Assembly: GCA_947584775.1 (NCBI GenBank)
Contig: CANPWT010000006.1
Location: 1 to 24,741 of the forward strand
Direction: 5' to 3'
Source: an uncultured Clostridia bacterium
GTDB taxonomy: Bacteria; Bacillota; Clostridia; Christensenellales; UBA1242
DNA: 24,741 bases
The position numbers and the translations under genes were made by a program. Of this stretch, positions 1 through 6,810 are shown piece by piece. How positions within the stretch are numbered: position 1 is the stretch's first letter; each line of letters opens with the position of its first letter. The notes beneath the pieces are model-generated. The model was not told the DNA's origin, did no database searches, and saw only the letters and a list, made by a program, of their open reading frames with translations.

Positions 1-911
1 GCTGCCGTGTCTACTGTTATTTCGCTAACCTCGGCTGGGCTTAATGCTGCAACAATATAATCAGCAGGATTTTCGCTATAATTTATTATATCAATCTTTT
101 CGCCGTTAAGTTCGTTTATAACTGCATTTATTCTTGCTCCTTTATTGCCAATGCAAGCACCAACTGGGTCCAGGTTAGGAACAGTGGATGTAACCGCAAT
201 TTTTGTTCTAAGCCCAGGCTCTCGCGCGATGCCAACAATGTTTACTTCACCATTATTTAGTTCAGGCACTTCCATCTCTAGCAGTTGTTTAACAAAATTT
301 TGATGTGTTCTGGAAACTTGAACAACTGTACCCTTAAAGTCATCTTTAATATGCCTTACATAAACTTTAACTCGGTCGCCTGGCTTTAAATTGTCGCTAG
401 GAAGAAGGTCACGCTTAGTTAACAAGCCCTCTAAGGTTGTTCCGCCAATTTCTAGGTAAATATTATCTAAATCTTTCCTTTTGACGTTGGCAACAATGAT
501 TTTGCCTTCCTTTTCTGCAATGTCTTTATAAATTGATTGTTTTTCAATCTCTTTAATTTTTTGTGTTATAACTTGCTTTGCAGTTTGAACGGCAATGCGG
601 TTGAAATCCTTAGTGCTTTCTTCCTCAATAACTAAATCGCCAACTTTGTAACTGTGTTTAATTTGTTTTGCGTCCTCTAGGCTGATTTCCTTTTCTTCAT
701 CGTTAACTTCGTCCACAACTGTGCGATAAGAATAAATTTTAATTGTGTTCTTTTCAGGCGAAAGTTTAACTTGCGCATTTTTTGCCATACCGCTGTTCTT
801 TTTATAAGCGGCCGTTAATGCTTGCTCTAACGCTTGAATAAAAACTTCCTCCTTAATGCCTTTTTCTGTTTCTAAATCTTTTAATGCTTCAAAAAAATCT
901 TTGTTAATCAT
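1..911 (-). CDS. nusA: Transcription termination/antitermination factor NusA (partial, C-terminus off the window)
   Basis: My own translation from the ATG at 909-911 gives about 303 residues starting MINKDFFEALKDLETEKG, typical of the NusA N-terminal RNA polymerase-binding domain. This is followed by an S1-like domain (around LKPGDRVKVYVRHIKDD) and the start of the first KH domain (PVGACIGNKGARINAVINEL). NusA binds RNA polymerase and nascent RNA and modulates pausing, intrinsic termination and antitermination. The start is supported by a GGAGAAG-type ribosome binding site just upstream. It follows rimP by ten bases, the usual rimP-nusA order, and should share the promoter at 1430-1458. The remaining KH domain lies beyond base 1. 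Identity is secure. Confidence 0.95.
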   Translation of the reverse strand, partial: MINKDFFEALKDLETEKGIKEEVFIQALEQALTAAYKKNSGMAKNAQVKLSPEKNTIKIYSYRTVVDEVNDEEKEISLEDAKQIKHSYKVGDLVIEEESTKDFNRIAVQTAKQVITQKIKEIEKQSIYKDIAEKEGKIIVANVKRKDLDNIYLEIGGTTLEGLLTKRDLLPSDNLKPGDRVKVYVRHIKDDFKGTVVQVSRTHQNFVKQLLEMEVPELNNGEVNIVGIAREPGLRTKIAVTSTVPNLDPVGACIGNKGARINAVINELNGEKIDIINYSENPADYIVAALSPAEVSEITVDTA

Positions 912-921
912 TTTCTTCTCC

Positions 922-1374
922 TTAAAACTCTATATATGGTGTGATATATGCAGTATCTACAATAGGTATAGTGATGTTTTCATTTTCGTATTGAAAGTAA
1001 TACGCGGTTTCGTCCTTATCTAGGAAGGTGGCAACAAACTCTTTTAACTTGCCAATTTTGTGATAAAGTTTAACATTTACCAATTTATTTTTATATTTTT
1101 TAAATTGGAAATCGTACTTTAAAGGCTTATCTAACCCGTAACTTGAAACGTCCAAAATGTATGGGCTATCATTGGTTGGGTTAAGTTCGTCTAGTTTATC
1201 GGCAATTAGATTGTTAATTGTTACGCAATCGTCTATTGTTACACCGTTATCTTTATCGATGTAAACAACAAGGTGCATGCCGTCTGATTTTTTGCAATAC
1301 TCCACTTCCACCAAGCGAATATCTTTTGGGAAAAGCGGTTTTATGCCAGCGCTTACTATTTCACTAACCTTCAT
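922..1374 (-). CDS. rimP: Ribosome maturation factor RimP
   Basis: The 150-residue product matches the usual RimP length and two-domain plan. The N-terminal alpha/beta domain carries VVYIDKDNGVTIDDCVTIN and a Y-LDVSSYGLDKPLK motif (family form: LEVSSPGLDRPL), and the C-terminal part is a beta-barrel. RimP helps late 30S subunit maturation. An AGGAG ribosome binding site lies six bases before the ATG at 1372-1374. It is the first gene of the rimP-nusA unit, with its own promoter (1430-1458) and a strong hairpin in the leader (1393-1416). In other Firmicutes polC sits directly upstream; here a truncated PolC-like gene holds that place. Confidence 0.95.
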   Translation of the reverse strand: MKVSEIVSAGIKPLFPKDIRLVEVEYCKKSDGMHLVVYIDKDNGVTIDDCVTINNLIADKLDELNPTNDSPYILDVSSYGLDKPLKYDFQFKKYKNKLVNVKLYHKIGKLKEFVATFLDKDETAYYFQYENENITIPIVDTAYITPYIEF

Positions 1375-1392
1375 ATATCTCCTTTAAATAAT

Positions 1393-1416
1393 TAGGAGTG
1401 GCGGTTGCCACTCCTA
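1393..1416 (-). promoter_or_regulatory. Perfect 10-bp hairpin in the rimP-nusA 5' leader
   Basis: Bases 1393-1402 are exactly complementary to 1407-1416 around a four-base loop. On the minus strand the 5' arm contains AGGAG and the 3' arm contains CTCCT. No U tract follows, so it is not a standard terminator. The 3' arm could instead pair with the real AGGAG of rimP just downstream, so the hairpin may keep an anti-Shine-Dalgarno sequence busy. It could also protect the mRNA end. The structure is visible; the regulatory role is inference. Confidence 0.7.
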
Positions 1417-1429
1417 GTAATCTAAAATT

Positions 1430-1458
1430 AGTATAACATAGTTTTTTAAAATAATCAA
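1430..1458 (-). promoter_or_regulatory. Promoter of rimP-nusA
   Basis: On the minus strand there is a -35 TTGATT (1453-1458), a 17-base spacer and a -10 TATACT (1430-1435), with a TG one base before the -10 (extended -10). The predicted start lies about seven bases further on, giving a leader of roughly 50 bases that contains the hairpin at 1393-1416. Confidence 0.8.
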
Positions 1459-1464
1459 TAGATT

Positions 1465-2982
1465 TTACATTAATTTTATAAAAACTTTTGCGGTTGCAGT
1501 TGCATCGTTTACTGCGCGGTGGGCATTATCTAACACAACATTTAGTTTTTGAACAACTGTGCCCAATTTGTAATTTTTAAGACCAGGCAATTTTTTACGG
1601 GACATTTCAAGCGTGTCCATAAGTTGATTGTCAAAATTAAAGGAAAGTTTTTTGGCTGCGGCATAAATAAACGAAATATCGAAAGCAATGTTGTGGGCAA
1701 CCATGGTAGAGCCATAGCAAAACTTGTAAAAATCGGGTAAAATATAGTTGATTGTTGGTGCATCTTTAACCATATCATCGGTAATTCCCGTTAAGGTTGT
1801 AATTTCACTTGGAATATGCTTAGTTGGCTTTACAAAGGTGGAAAAAATTTCGTCAATTCTGCCGTTAACCACCTTGCACGCGCCAAATTCTATTATTTCG
1901 TCCGTATTCGCATCAAAACCGGTGGTTTCCAAGTCGAACACAACATAACTGCCAGGGAAAGATTTAGTTTCTTGCTGAAAGATGTCCCCCTGCTCTAAAT
2001 CGATATATTTTAACGGGAAAACGGTGTGATAATTTTGGTTAACCGATTTAAAATTGGATTTAATTTCCTCTTTTACATAGTCGCAGCGGGCAATTGTGTT
2101 GGCGGTAAAATTAAGTTTGTTGTTAAATTCCCTAAAACTGCCGTAACAGCAAACTTTTAAGCCAGGCTGCAATAAATCGCCTTTGGCTTCGTCCGCCTGA
2201 CGTGGGAAAATTGAACAATATAAAACTTTGCCGTCATTTTTAAGGCTGAAATTGTAAAATACGCGCTCGTTTATTTTGGTTTCGCCATTTTTGGTGGTTG
2301 TGCGGTTAAAAGTTTTCTTTTGAGTGGACATAATTTCGCCACAAATAACCATATTTTCAACTGCCGAGGTAATTTTGGAATAGTCCACTGCCAAAGAATA
2401 ATCAGTTTTGCCAATTATATCGGTGATGTTGCTTAAAGTGTAAACATTTTTTTCTTCCGCCTCTTTAATACTTGCCATTAGTTCCATGTTATTTTGGATG
2501 TTATTCTGGCTTTCGGCAACATCTTTCTTTTTAAATTCTACAGTAAAATCCGCCAAAAAACTTTCCTTAAACTTTTTTTCTATAATTTCTTGCCTATTAT
2601 TCTCAGTTGCGTGCTCATAGCAAGTTGGCGTAAGGCTTAGTGTTACTTTAACTAGAATATTGTCAATTTCCACCGCGACATCGTTATATGTAAAATCTTT
2701 AGACAAACTTGGAAAGTTGTTTACAATTATAGTGTAGGCGTTGTTTGCGATTGTGCGTTTATCTAGCGGGCATTTAATTAAATTTAATTTGTAATTTACA
2801 AAATTGCCAATAGTCTCTTTTAGGGAGGAATAAATCGTTTGCTGGTTATTTTCGTTTGGTGTAAAGAACTCGGGGTTATATAAAAAATTTACGCAACAAA
2901 CATTTGCGTTTTCGTTATACTCTGCGTTTTTAAATTTTAAGCCAGAAAATAGCCTATCTAATATGGCAATTTTATCTTCCAT
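1465..2982 (-). CDS. PolC-like DEDDh exonuclease lacking PHP and polymerase domains
   Basis: A 505-residue protein, counted from the ATG at 2980-2982. Residues 1-200 resemble the poorly conserved PolC N-terminal region, residues about 209-303 look like the PolC OB fold, and residues about 346-505 form a complete DEDDh proofreading-type exonuclease: D350 and E352 in VVFDLETTG, D435 in AHNIAFD, H488 and D493 in HRAVND. In genuine PolC the exonuclease is inserted in a PHP domain and followed by palm, fingers and thumb; here only about 40 residues separate OB and exonuclease and translation stops right after it. The locus, between rseP and rimP, is where polC lies in Bacillus. It could be a proofreading subunit acting in trans, or a repair exonuclease. 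An in-frame ATG at 3031-3033 exists but lies upstream of the promoter's predicted start point. Domain calls are by eye. Confidence 0.85.
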   Translation of the reverse strand: MEDKIAILDRLFSGLKFKNAEYNENANVCCVNFLYNPEFFTPNENNQQTIYSSLKETIGNFVNYKLNLIKCPLDKRTIANNAYTIIVNNFPSLSKDFTYNDVAVEIDNILVKVTLSLTPTCYEHATENNRQEIIEKKFKESFLADFTVEFKKKDVAESQNNIQNNMELMASIKEAEEKNVYTLSNITDIIGKTDYSLAVDYSKITSAVENMVICGEIMSTQKKTFNRTTTKNGETKINERVFYNFSLKNDGKVLYCSIFPRQADEAKGDLLQPGLKVCCYGSFREFNNKLNFTANTIARCDYVKEEIKSNFKSVNQNYHTVFPLKYIDLEQGDIFQQETKSFPGSYVVFDLETTGFDANTDEIIEFGACKVVNGRIDEIFSTFVKPTKHIPSEITTLTGITDDMVKDAPTINYILPDFYKFCYGSTMVAHNIAFDISFIYAAAKKLSFNFDNQLMDTLEMSRKKLPGLKNYKLGTVVQKLNVVLDNAHRAVNDATATAKVFIKLM

Positions 2983-2988
2983 GCCTTT

Positions 2989-3017
2989 ATTATAGCAAAT
3001 AAAAAAAGATGTGTCAA
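2989..3017 (-). promoter_or_regulatory. Consensus promoter of the PolC-like gene
   Basis: A perfect TTGACA (3012-3017), 17-base spacer and perfect TATAAT (2989-2994) on the minus strand. The start point expected seven bases after the -10 falls on or next to the ATG at 2980-2982, so the mRNA is probably leaderless. The -35 box lies in the 3' arm of the rseP terminator hairpin. Confidence 0.85.
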
Positions 3018-3037
3018 GGTTAAAATTTAACACATCT
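3001..3037 (-). terminator. Rho-independent terminator after rseP
   Basis: On the minus strand the arm 3030-3037 pairs over eight bases with 3007-3014, with A-U/G-U extension inward, followed by a run of seven T. The hairpin includes the rseP stop codon (3036-3038) and overlaps the promoter of the next gene. Confidence 0.8.
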
Positions 3038-4214
3038 ACATGGCAAATTGAAGTATATCCACCAATATGACAAAGCCTAAAAGCACAAACAAGCCTACGT
3101 TGTTTATTGTGTTAACGACTTCCCTTTTAATTGGTTTTTTGCGTATCCACTCTATTAACACAAACAGCATTTGACAGCCGTCCAGCGCTGGGATTGGCAG
3201 CAGGTTAAACACGGCAAGGTTAACTGCAATTAACGGCAACAACAATGTTAAATAACTTATATTTTGTTGCGAATATGAGGCTATCATATTAATTGTTGTA
3301 ACCGGCCCACCCAGGCTTGTTATTGCAAGTTTGCCCGTGATTAAATTGCCAAAGATTACTAAAATTTTCCAGGCCAATTTAAACGAAAATGGAATTGCTT
3401 GCCCTAAGCCTTCAAAAAAGCCATATTTGTAGTTTGCAATTTGAAATTCGCCGTTATCTTGATAGGTGGACATCAGCGACCAGCCCACATATTTGCCCTC
3501 GCTATCGTAAATTATATTAATGTTGCCGTCCAGCGCTTCAATTTTGCCCGCGCGCTTAACATTAAATATGATGGGCAATTTATCCATATAATAGGTTTTT
3601 TGATTGTCCTCAAAGGTTGAATCGGCGTCAGTTTTAAGTTGGTCTAAATTGTTAGTGTAGTCCGCTTTTAATTCATCTGCACGCTCGGAAATTAAAACGG
3701 TGAAAAAATCGTCATTAACAAAGTCAATTTTATGGTTATTTACGCCATAAATAACATCGCCTTGTTGAAGTACGCCATAATTTATGGATTGCTCGGTTAC
3801 ATTGTTTACTTGAACTAAATCGTAGCCCACGCAAGTTAAAAGAATAAACGAAAAAATAATTGCACTTAAAAAATTAAAAAATGCACCACTAAAAAGCACA
3901 ATTAAGCGTTTCCACGGGGGCTGATTATTAAATGCAAGCGGATTATTTGGGTTGGTTTCGTCCTCGCCTTCAAACGCGCAATAGCCGCCAAGCGGAAAGG
4001 CACGAAGCGAAATAACTTCCCCATTTTTCTTTTTCTTTTGCAAAATTTTTGGGCCAAAGCCAACGCTGAATTCGTTTATTTTAAATTTTAAAATTTTACC
4101 TGCTGTGTAATGCCCCAACTCGTGAATAAGCACCATTAACAACAAAACAACAATGGCTAACAGAATATAGCCAATGTATTTAAAAACTGTTAAAGCAGAT
4201 AACAAATTGTACAT
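3036..4214 (-). CDS. rseP: RIP site-2 zinc metalloprotease RseP/RasP
   Basis: The 392-residue membrane protein has a first hydrophobic segment (about 12-31) running into the zinc motif HELGH at 31-35. Further hydrophobic segments follow near 103-130, then a PDZ domain (around LQQGDVIYGVNN, 139-150), and the second active-site motif NLLPIPALDG at 337-346 in a C-terminal membrane segment, where D345 should be the third metal ligand. The family cleaves membrane-bound anti-sigma factors and leftover signal peptides within the membrane. The PDZ region carries a polar stretch of about 40 residues (175-212) that looks longer than usual. It follows cdsA by 41 bases, where many relatives have dxr in between, and ends in a terminator. 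Confidence 0.93.
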   Translation of the reverse strand: MYNLLSALTVFKYIGYILLAIVVLLLMVLIHELGHYTAGKILKFKINEFSVGFGPKILQKKKKNGEVISLRAFPLGGYCAFEGEDETNPNNPLAFNNQPPWKRLIVLFSGAFFNFLSAIIFSFILLTCVGYDLVQVNNVTEQSINYGVLQQGDVIYGVNNHKIDFVNDDFFTVLISERADELKADYTNNLDQLKTDADSTFEDNQKTYYMDKLPIIFNVKRAGKIEALDGNINIIYDSEGKYVGWSLMSTYQDNGEFQIANYKYGFFEGLGQAIPFSFKLAWKILVIFGNLITGKLAITSLGGPVTTINMIASYSQQNISYLTLLLPLIAVNLAVFNLLPIPALDGCQMLFVLIEWIRKKPIKREVVNTINNVGLFVLLGFVILVDILQFAM

Positions 4215-4255
4215 TTAAACCTTTAAAATTATATTATAAATATTCCCCAAAAATG

Positions 4256-5152
4256 CTAAAACAAAGCAATAATTAAAAAAAGATAAATAAATGCAATAAC
4301 AAAAATTAGCGCGTCCACTCTATCCAGCATGCCTCCATGACCAGGGATGAGATTTCCGCTATCTTTTACCCCGGCGTTGCGCTTGATTTTGCTTTCAAAC
4401 AAATCGCCACACTGACCTAAAATTGAGCCGACCACGCCCAAAATTAAAAATGCCCACCATTGAAGGTTGTAAATTTCTAAAAACGAGTTCCAATCGGCAA
4501 CATTTTTCATAATTGCAAACACAATCATGCTGGCAATAACGCCGCCAACCAGCCCGCCTATTGCCCCACTAATGGTTTTTTTAGGGCTAATTGTAGGAGC
4601 AAGTTTTGGGCCTTTAATGAGCGAGCCAACAAGATAAGCAAGCGTGTCTGTTAGCATTGGAATTAAAAATGTTAAAACAAGCAAAGCAACCGAAATGTTA
4701 GGTATTCCTATAAATTTATCTATATGATTTATGTTTACAATAAGCATTGTAATAAATGCGGGATAAATGCAGCAAATTAGCGTATTTAAAGCGGTTGTCC
4801 ACTTCGTTTGTGTAGTTTCTTTTTTATTCTTAATGCATTCCACAACAAACACAATAAGTAAATAAATTGGAAGGGCTAAAATTTGAAAACAAACGGCAAG
4901 GCTAAAATTAATGCCTGGCACAATTTCTAAGCAAATAATTGCAATGGCATAGTTAACAACTGCGTACAAAACAACCATAAATCGGTTGGTTTTATTGTTC
5001 ATTAAATTGCAAATTTCCATTGAAGAAACATAAACAATGAAAAGCGCAAACAAATCAAAAATATATTCCCCAACATAAGGAATAAATTTAAAAACAATAG
5101 ATAGCAAAGTTGCTAAAACTATAACTACACTAGCAATTAATCTTTTTTTCAT
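4256..5152 (-). CDS. cdsA: Phosphatidate cytidylyltransferase (CDP-diglyceride synthase)
   Basis: A 298-residue polytopic membrane protein that makes CDP-diacylglycerol from phosphatidic acid and CTP. The C-terminal part carries the family signature: FESKIKRNAGVKDSGNLIPG followed by HGGMLDRVD. The rest is a series of hydrophobic segments. An AAGG ribosome binding site precedes the ATG at 5150-5152, which follows the uppS stop by one base (TAG-T-ATG), so the two are coupled. The order frr-uppS-cdsA-rseP is the usual Firmicutes one except that dxr is missing after cdsA. Confidence 0.95.
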   Translation of the reverse strand: MKKRLIASVVIVLATLLSIVFKFIPYVGEYIFDLFALFIVYVSSMEICNLMNNKTNRFMVVLYAVVNYAIAIICLEIVPGINFSLAVCFQILALPIYLLIVFVVECIKNKKETTQTKWTTALNTLICCIYPAFITMLIVNINHIDKFIGIPNISVALLVLTFLIPMLTDTLAYLVGSLIKGPKLAPTISPKKTISGAIGGLVGGVIASMIVFAIMKNVADWNSFLEIYNLQWWAFLILGVVGSILGQCGDLFESKIKRNAGVKDSGNLIPGHGGMLDRVDALIFVIAFIYLFLIIALF

Positions 5153-5153
5153 A

Positions 5154-5873
5154 CTATTCCTTTATTTCGCCAAACCTTCTATTGCGGCTCATGTAAATTT
5201 TTAAAGCCTTAACTAAATCCTTTTTAGAAAACGCTGGCCATGGAGTTTTTGGGAAATACCACTCGCTATACACCGACTGCCATGGGAAAAAGTTGCTTGT
5301 TCTAATTTCACCCGAGGTGCGAATAATAAAGTCCACCGGCAAAAGTTCGGCCGTGTATAGATATGAATTAAATGTTTTTTCGTCAACCTGGCTTATGCCT
5401 GATTTTATAATTTGGTTAACCGCATTTAAAATTTCCTGCCTGCCGCCATAATTTATGCATGGGTTTAAAATAAAGCCGGTTTTGTTTTTGGTTTCTTCCA
5501 TAATTTTTTTGGCTTTTACCCTAACCGTTTCGGGCAAGCGAGCATCGTCCATATCGCCCGAAATTATTATTCTAACATCTTTATCCATATACTTTTCGAA
5601 ATATTCATCCAGCATATTATCAAAAAGTTCCATTAAATAATTGACTTCGCTAACTGGTCTATTCCAATTTTCCTTAGAAAAACAAAAAATAGAGCAATTT
5701 TTAATGCCAAGTTCGTGTACAAAATCTATTTGCTTTTTTAATGTGTTAAAGCCAATTTTGTGGCCAAAACTACGCGATAATCCGCGCCTTTTAGCCCACC
5801 TGCCGTTGCCGTCTATTATGAAGGCTATATGTTTTGGCATGCGCTTATCTGATTTTAATTTTTCCAGATTCAT
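5154..5873 (-). CDS. uppS: Undecaprenyl diphosphate synthase (cis-prenyltransferase)
   Basis: I place the start at the ATG 5871-5873, giving 239 residues, because a GGAGG lies four bases upstream and the ATG overlaps the frr stop (TAATG). The catalytic motif HIAFIIDGNGRWAKRRG has the magnesium-binding Asp at residue 21. INYGGRQEI and the C-terminal RTSGEIRTSNFFPWQ with EWYF-WP are all classic for UppS. It condenses isopentenyl diphosphates onto farnesyl diphosphate to make the lipid carrier precursor for the cell wall. An in-frame extension of 12 residues upstream lies inside frr and is unlikely to be used. Confidence 0.95.
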   Translation of the reverse strand: MNLEKLKSDKRMPKHIAFIIDGNGRWAKRRGLSRSFGHKIGFNTLKKQIDFVHELGIKNCSIFCFSKENWNRPVSEVNYLMELFDNMLDEYFEKYMDKDVRIIISGDMDDARLPETVRVKAKKIMEETKNKTGFILNPCINYGGRQEILNAVNQIIKSGISQVDEKTFNSYLYTAELLPVDFIIRTSGEIRTSNFFPWQSVYSEWYFPKTPWPAFSKKDLVKALKIYMSRNRRFGEIKE

Positions 5874-6439
5874 TAAACCTCCATAATTTCTGCAATTTTC
5901 TTTTCGCAAGCACGGTCCGCTTTTTCAGTAAACCCATCTAGTGTTTTTTGAACATCTTTTTCAAGAGATGCAAGTTCATCCTCGCTAATTTCTGCATTTT
6001 TTTTCATTGTTTTAAAAACATCTAAGCAATCACGCCTAAAATTACGCATTGCAATTTTGCTTTCTTCCAACAATTTTTTGGCATCCTTTGTGTATTCTCG
6101 CCTGCGCTCCTCAGTTAGCATTGGGAAGTTAACGCGAATAATTTTGCCATCATCGCTTACCGATACCCCCATATTAGCCGCTTCAATTCCTGTTTTAATT
6201 GCTTTTAAAGTGGAATTATCCCACGGGGAAACAACCAACATCCTAGCGTCCTGCACAATTATATTTGCAGTTTGATTAATTGGCGCTTTTGTGCCATAAT
6301 AATCAACTTTAATATTCTCTATTAATTTTGGGTTAGCCCTACCCACCCTAATTAGCATGAGTTCATCAATAAAGCGATTAAACTGCTTATTTAAATTTTC
6401 CTCATACTCCATTAAGGACATTTCAACATTTTCGTTCAT
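5873..6439 (-). CDS. frr: Ribosome recycling factor
   Basis: 188 residues, the usual length. The two-domain layout is clear: a three-helix bundle with LMLIRVGRANPKLIENIKVDYYG, then the beta/alpha domain with INQTANIIVQDARMLVVSPWD, and the return helix with VNFPMLTEERRREYTKDAKK. With EF-G it splits post-termination ribosomes. An AGGAG lies five bases before the ATG. pyrH, which normally sits between tsf and frr, is absent. A terminator (6506-6533) and a weak promoter (6456-6484) separate it from tsf, so frr probably heads its own operon with uppS, cdsA and rseP. Confidence 0.96.
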   Translation of the reverse strand: MNENVEMSLMEYEENLNKQFNRFIDELMLIRVGRANPKLIENIKVDYYGTKAPINQTANIIVQDARMLVVSPWDNSTLKAIKTGIEAANMGVSVSDDGKIIRVNFPMLTEERRREYTKDAKKLLEESKIAMRNFRRDCLDVFKTMKKNAEISEDELASLEKDVQKTLDGFTEKADRACEKKIAEIMEV

Positions 6440-6455
6440 ACATTCTCCTTAAATT

Positions 6456-6484
6456 ATATTAACGAATTTTTAAAAAAATAGCAA
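6456..6484 (-). promoter_or_regulatory. Possible weak promoter of frr-uppS-cdsA-rseP
   Basis: On the minus strand a -35 TTGCTA (6479-6484), 17-base spacer and -10 TAATAT (6456-6461) lie just after the terminator and before the frr ribosome binding site. The region is very AT-rich, so chance matches are likely and the call is tentative. Confidence 0.45.
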
Positions 6485-6505
6485 ACAAAACATGCAAATA
6501 TAATA

Positions 6506-6533
6506 AAAAAACCGTGTCTGAGCACGATTTTTT
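6506..6533 (-). terminator. Rho-independent terminator downstream of the tsf tail repeats
   Basis: On the minus strand 6523-6533 pairs with 6506-6516 over eleven positions (five mixed pairs including one G-U, then six A-T) around a six-base loop, ending in T residues. It closes the rpsB-tsf unit. A C-A mismatch on the plus strand shows it is built for minus-strand transcripts. Confidence 0.8.
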
Positions 6534-6760
6534 ATATTATTTGCTCTGCGCAGCAACTTCCGCTGCGAATTGAAAGGGATAAATCCCAATCATTTTCGCA
6601 TCTTGTTAGTTTATATTACTTGCTTTGCGCTGCTACTTCCGCTGCGAATTGAAAGGGATAAATCCCAATCATTTTCGCATCTTGTTAGTTTATATTACTT
6701 ACTTTGTGCTGCTACTTCCGCTGCGAATTGAAAGGGATAAATCCCAATCATTTTCGCATC
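6533..6760 (-). repeat. Tandem array of 79-base units copying the tsf 3' end
   Basis: Three direct units: 6533-6611 and 6612-6690 (79 bases each) and 6691-6760 (70 bases, truncated). Each contains a near copy of the last codons of tsf (minus strand encodes FAAEVAAQSK then TAA). Next to it is an inverted-repeat core with GCGAA and TTCGC ends enclosing GGGATTTATCCC. A fourth, scrambled remnant of the tail occupies about 6761-6809. The units lie between the genuine tsf stop (6811) and the terminator. Together with the terminator and frr promoter they fill the 371-base gap 6440-6810, which has no gene of its own. Confidence 0.85.
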
Positions 6761-6810
6761 TATGCTGCTACTTAAACACTCTATTCGCAATAGTTTTTAT
6801 TTGCTTTGTA

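Noticed and set aside
1393..1416. Rho-independent terminator before rimP
   Set aside because: The hairpin is perfect but no T run follows on either strand within a few bases, and it lies downstream of the rimP promoter.
2983..3033. Longer start for the PolC-like protein (17 extra residues)
   Set aside because: It would need a transcript from upstream of the terminator; the perfect promoter's start point lies at the shorter form's ATG.
6533..6809. CRISPR array
   Set aside because: Units are contiguous copies of the tsf tail and a palindrome without variable spacers, and there are no cas genes nearby.
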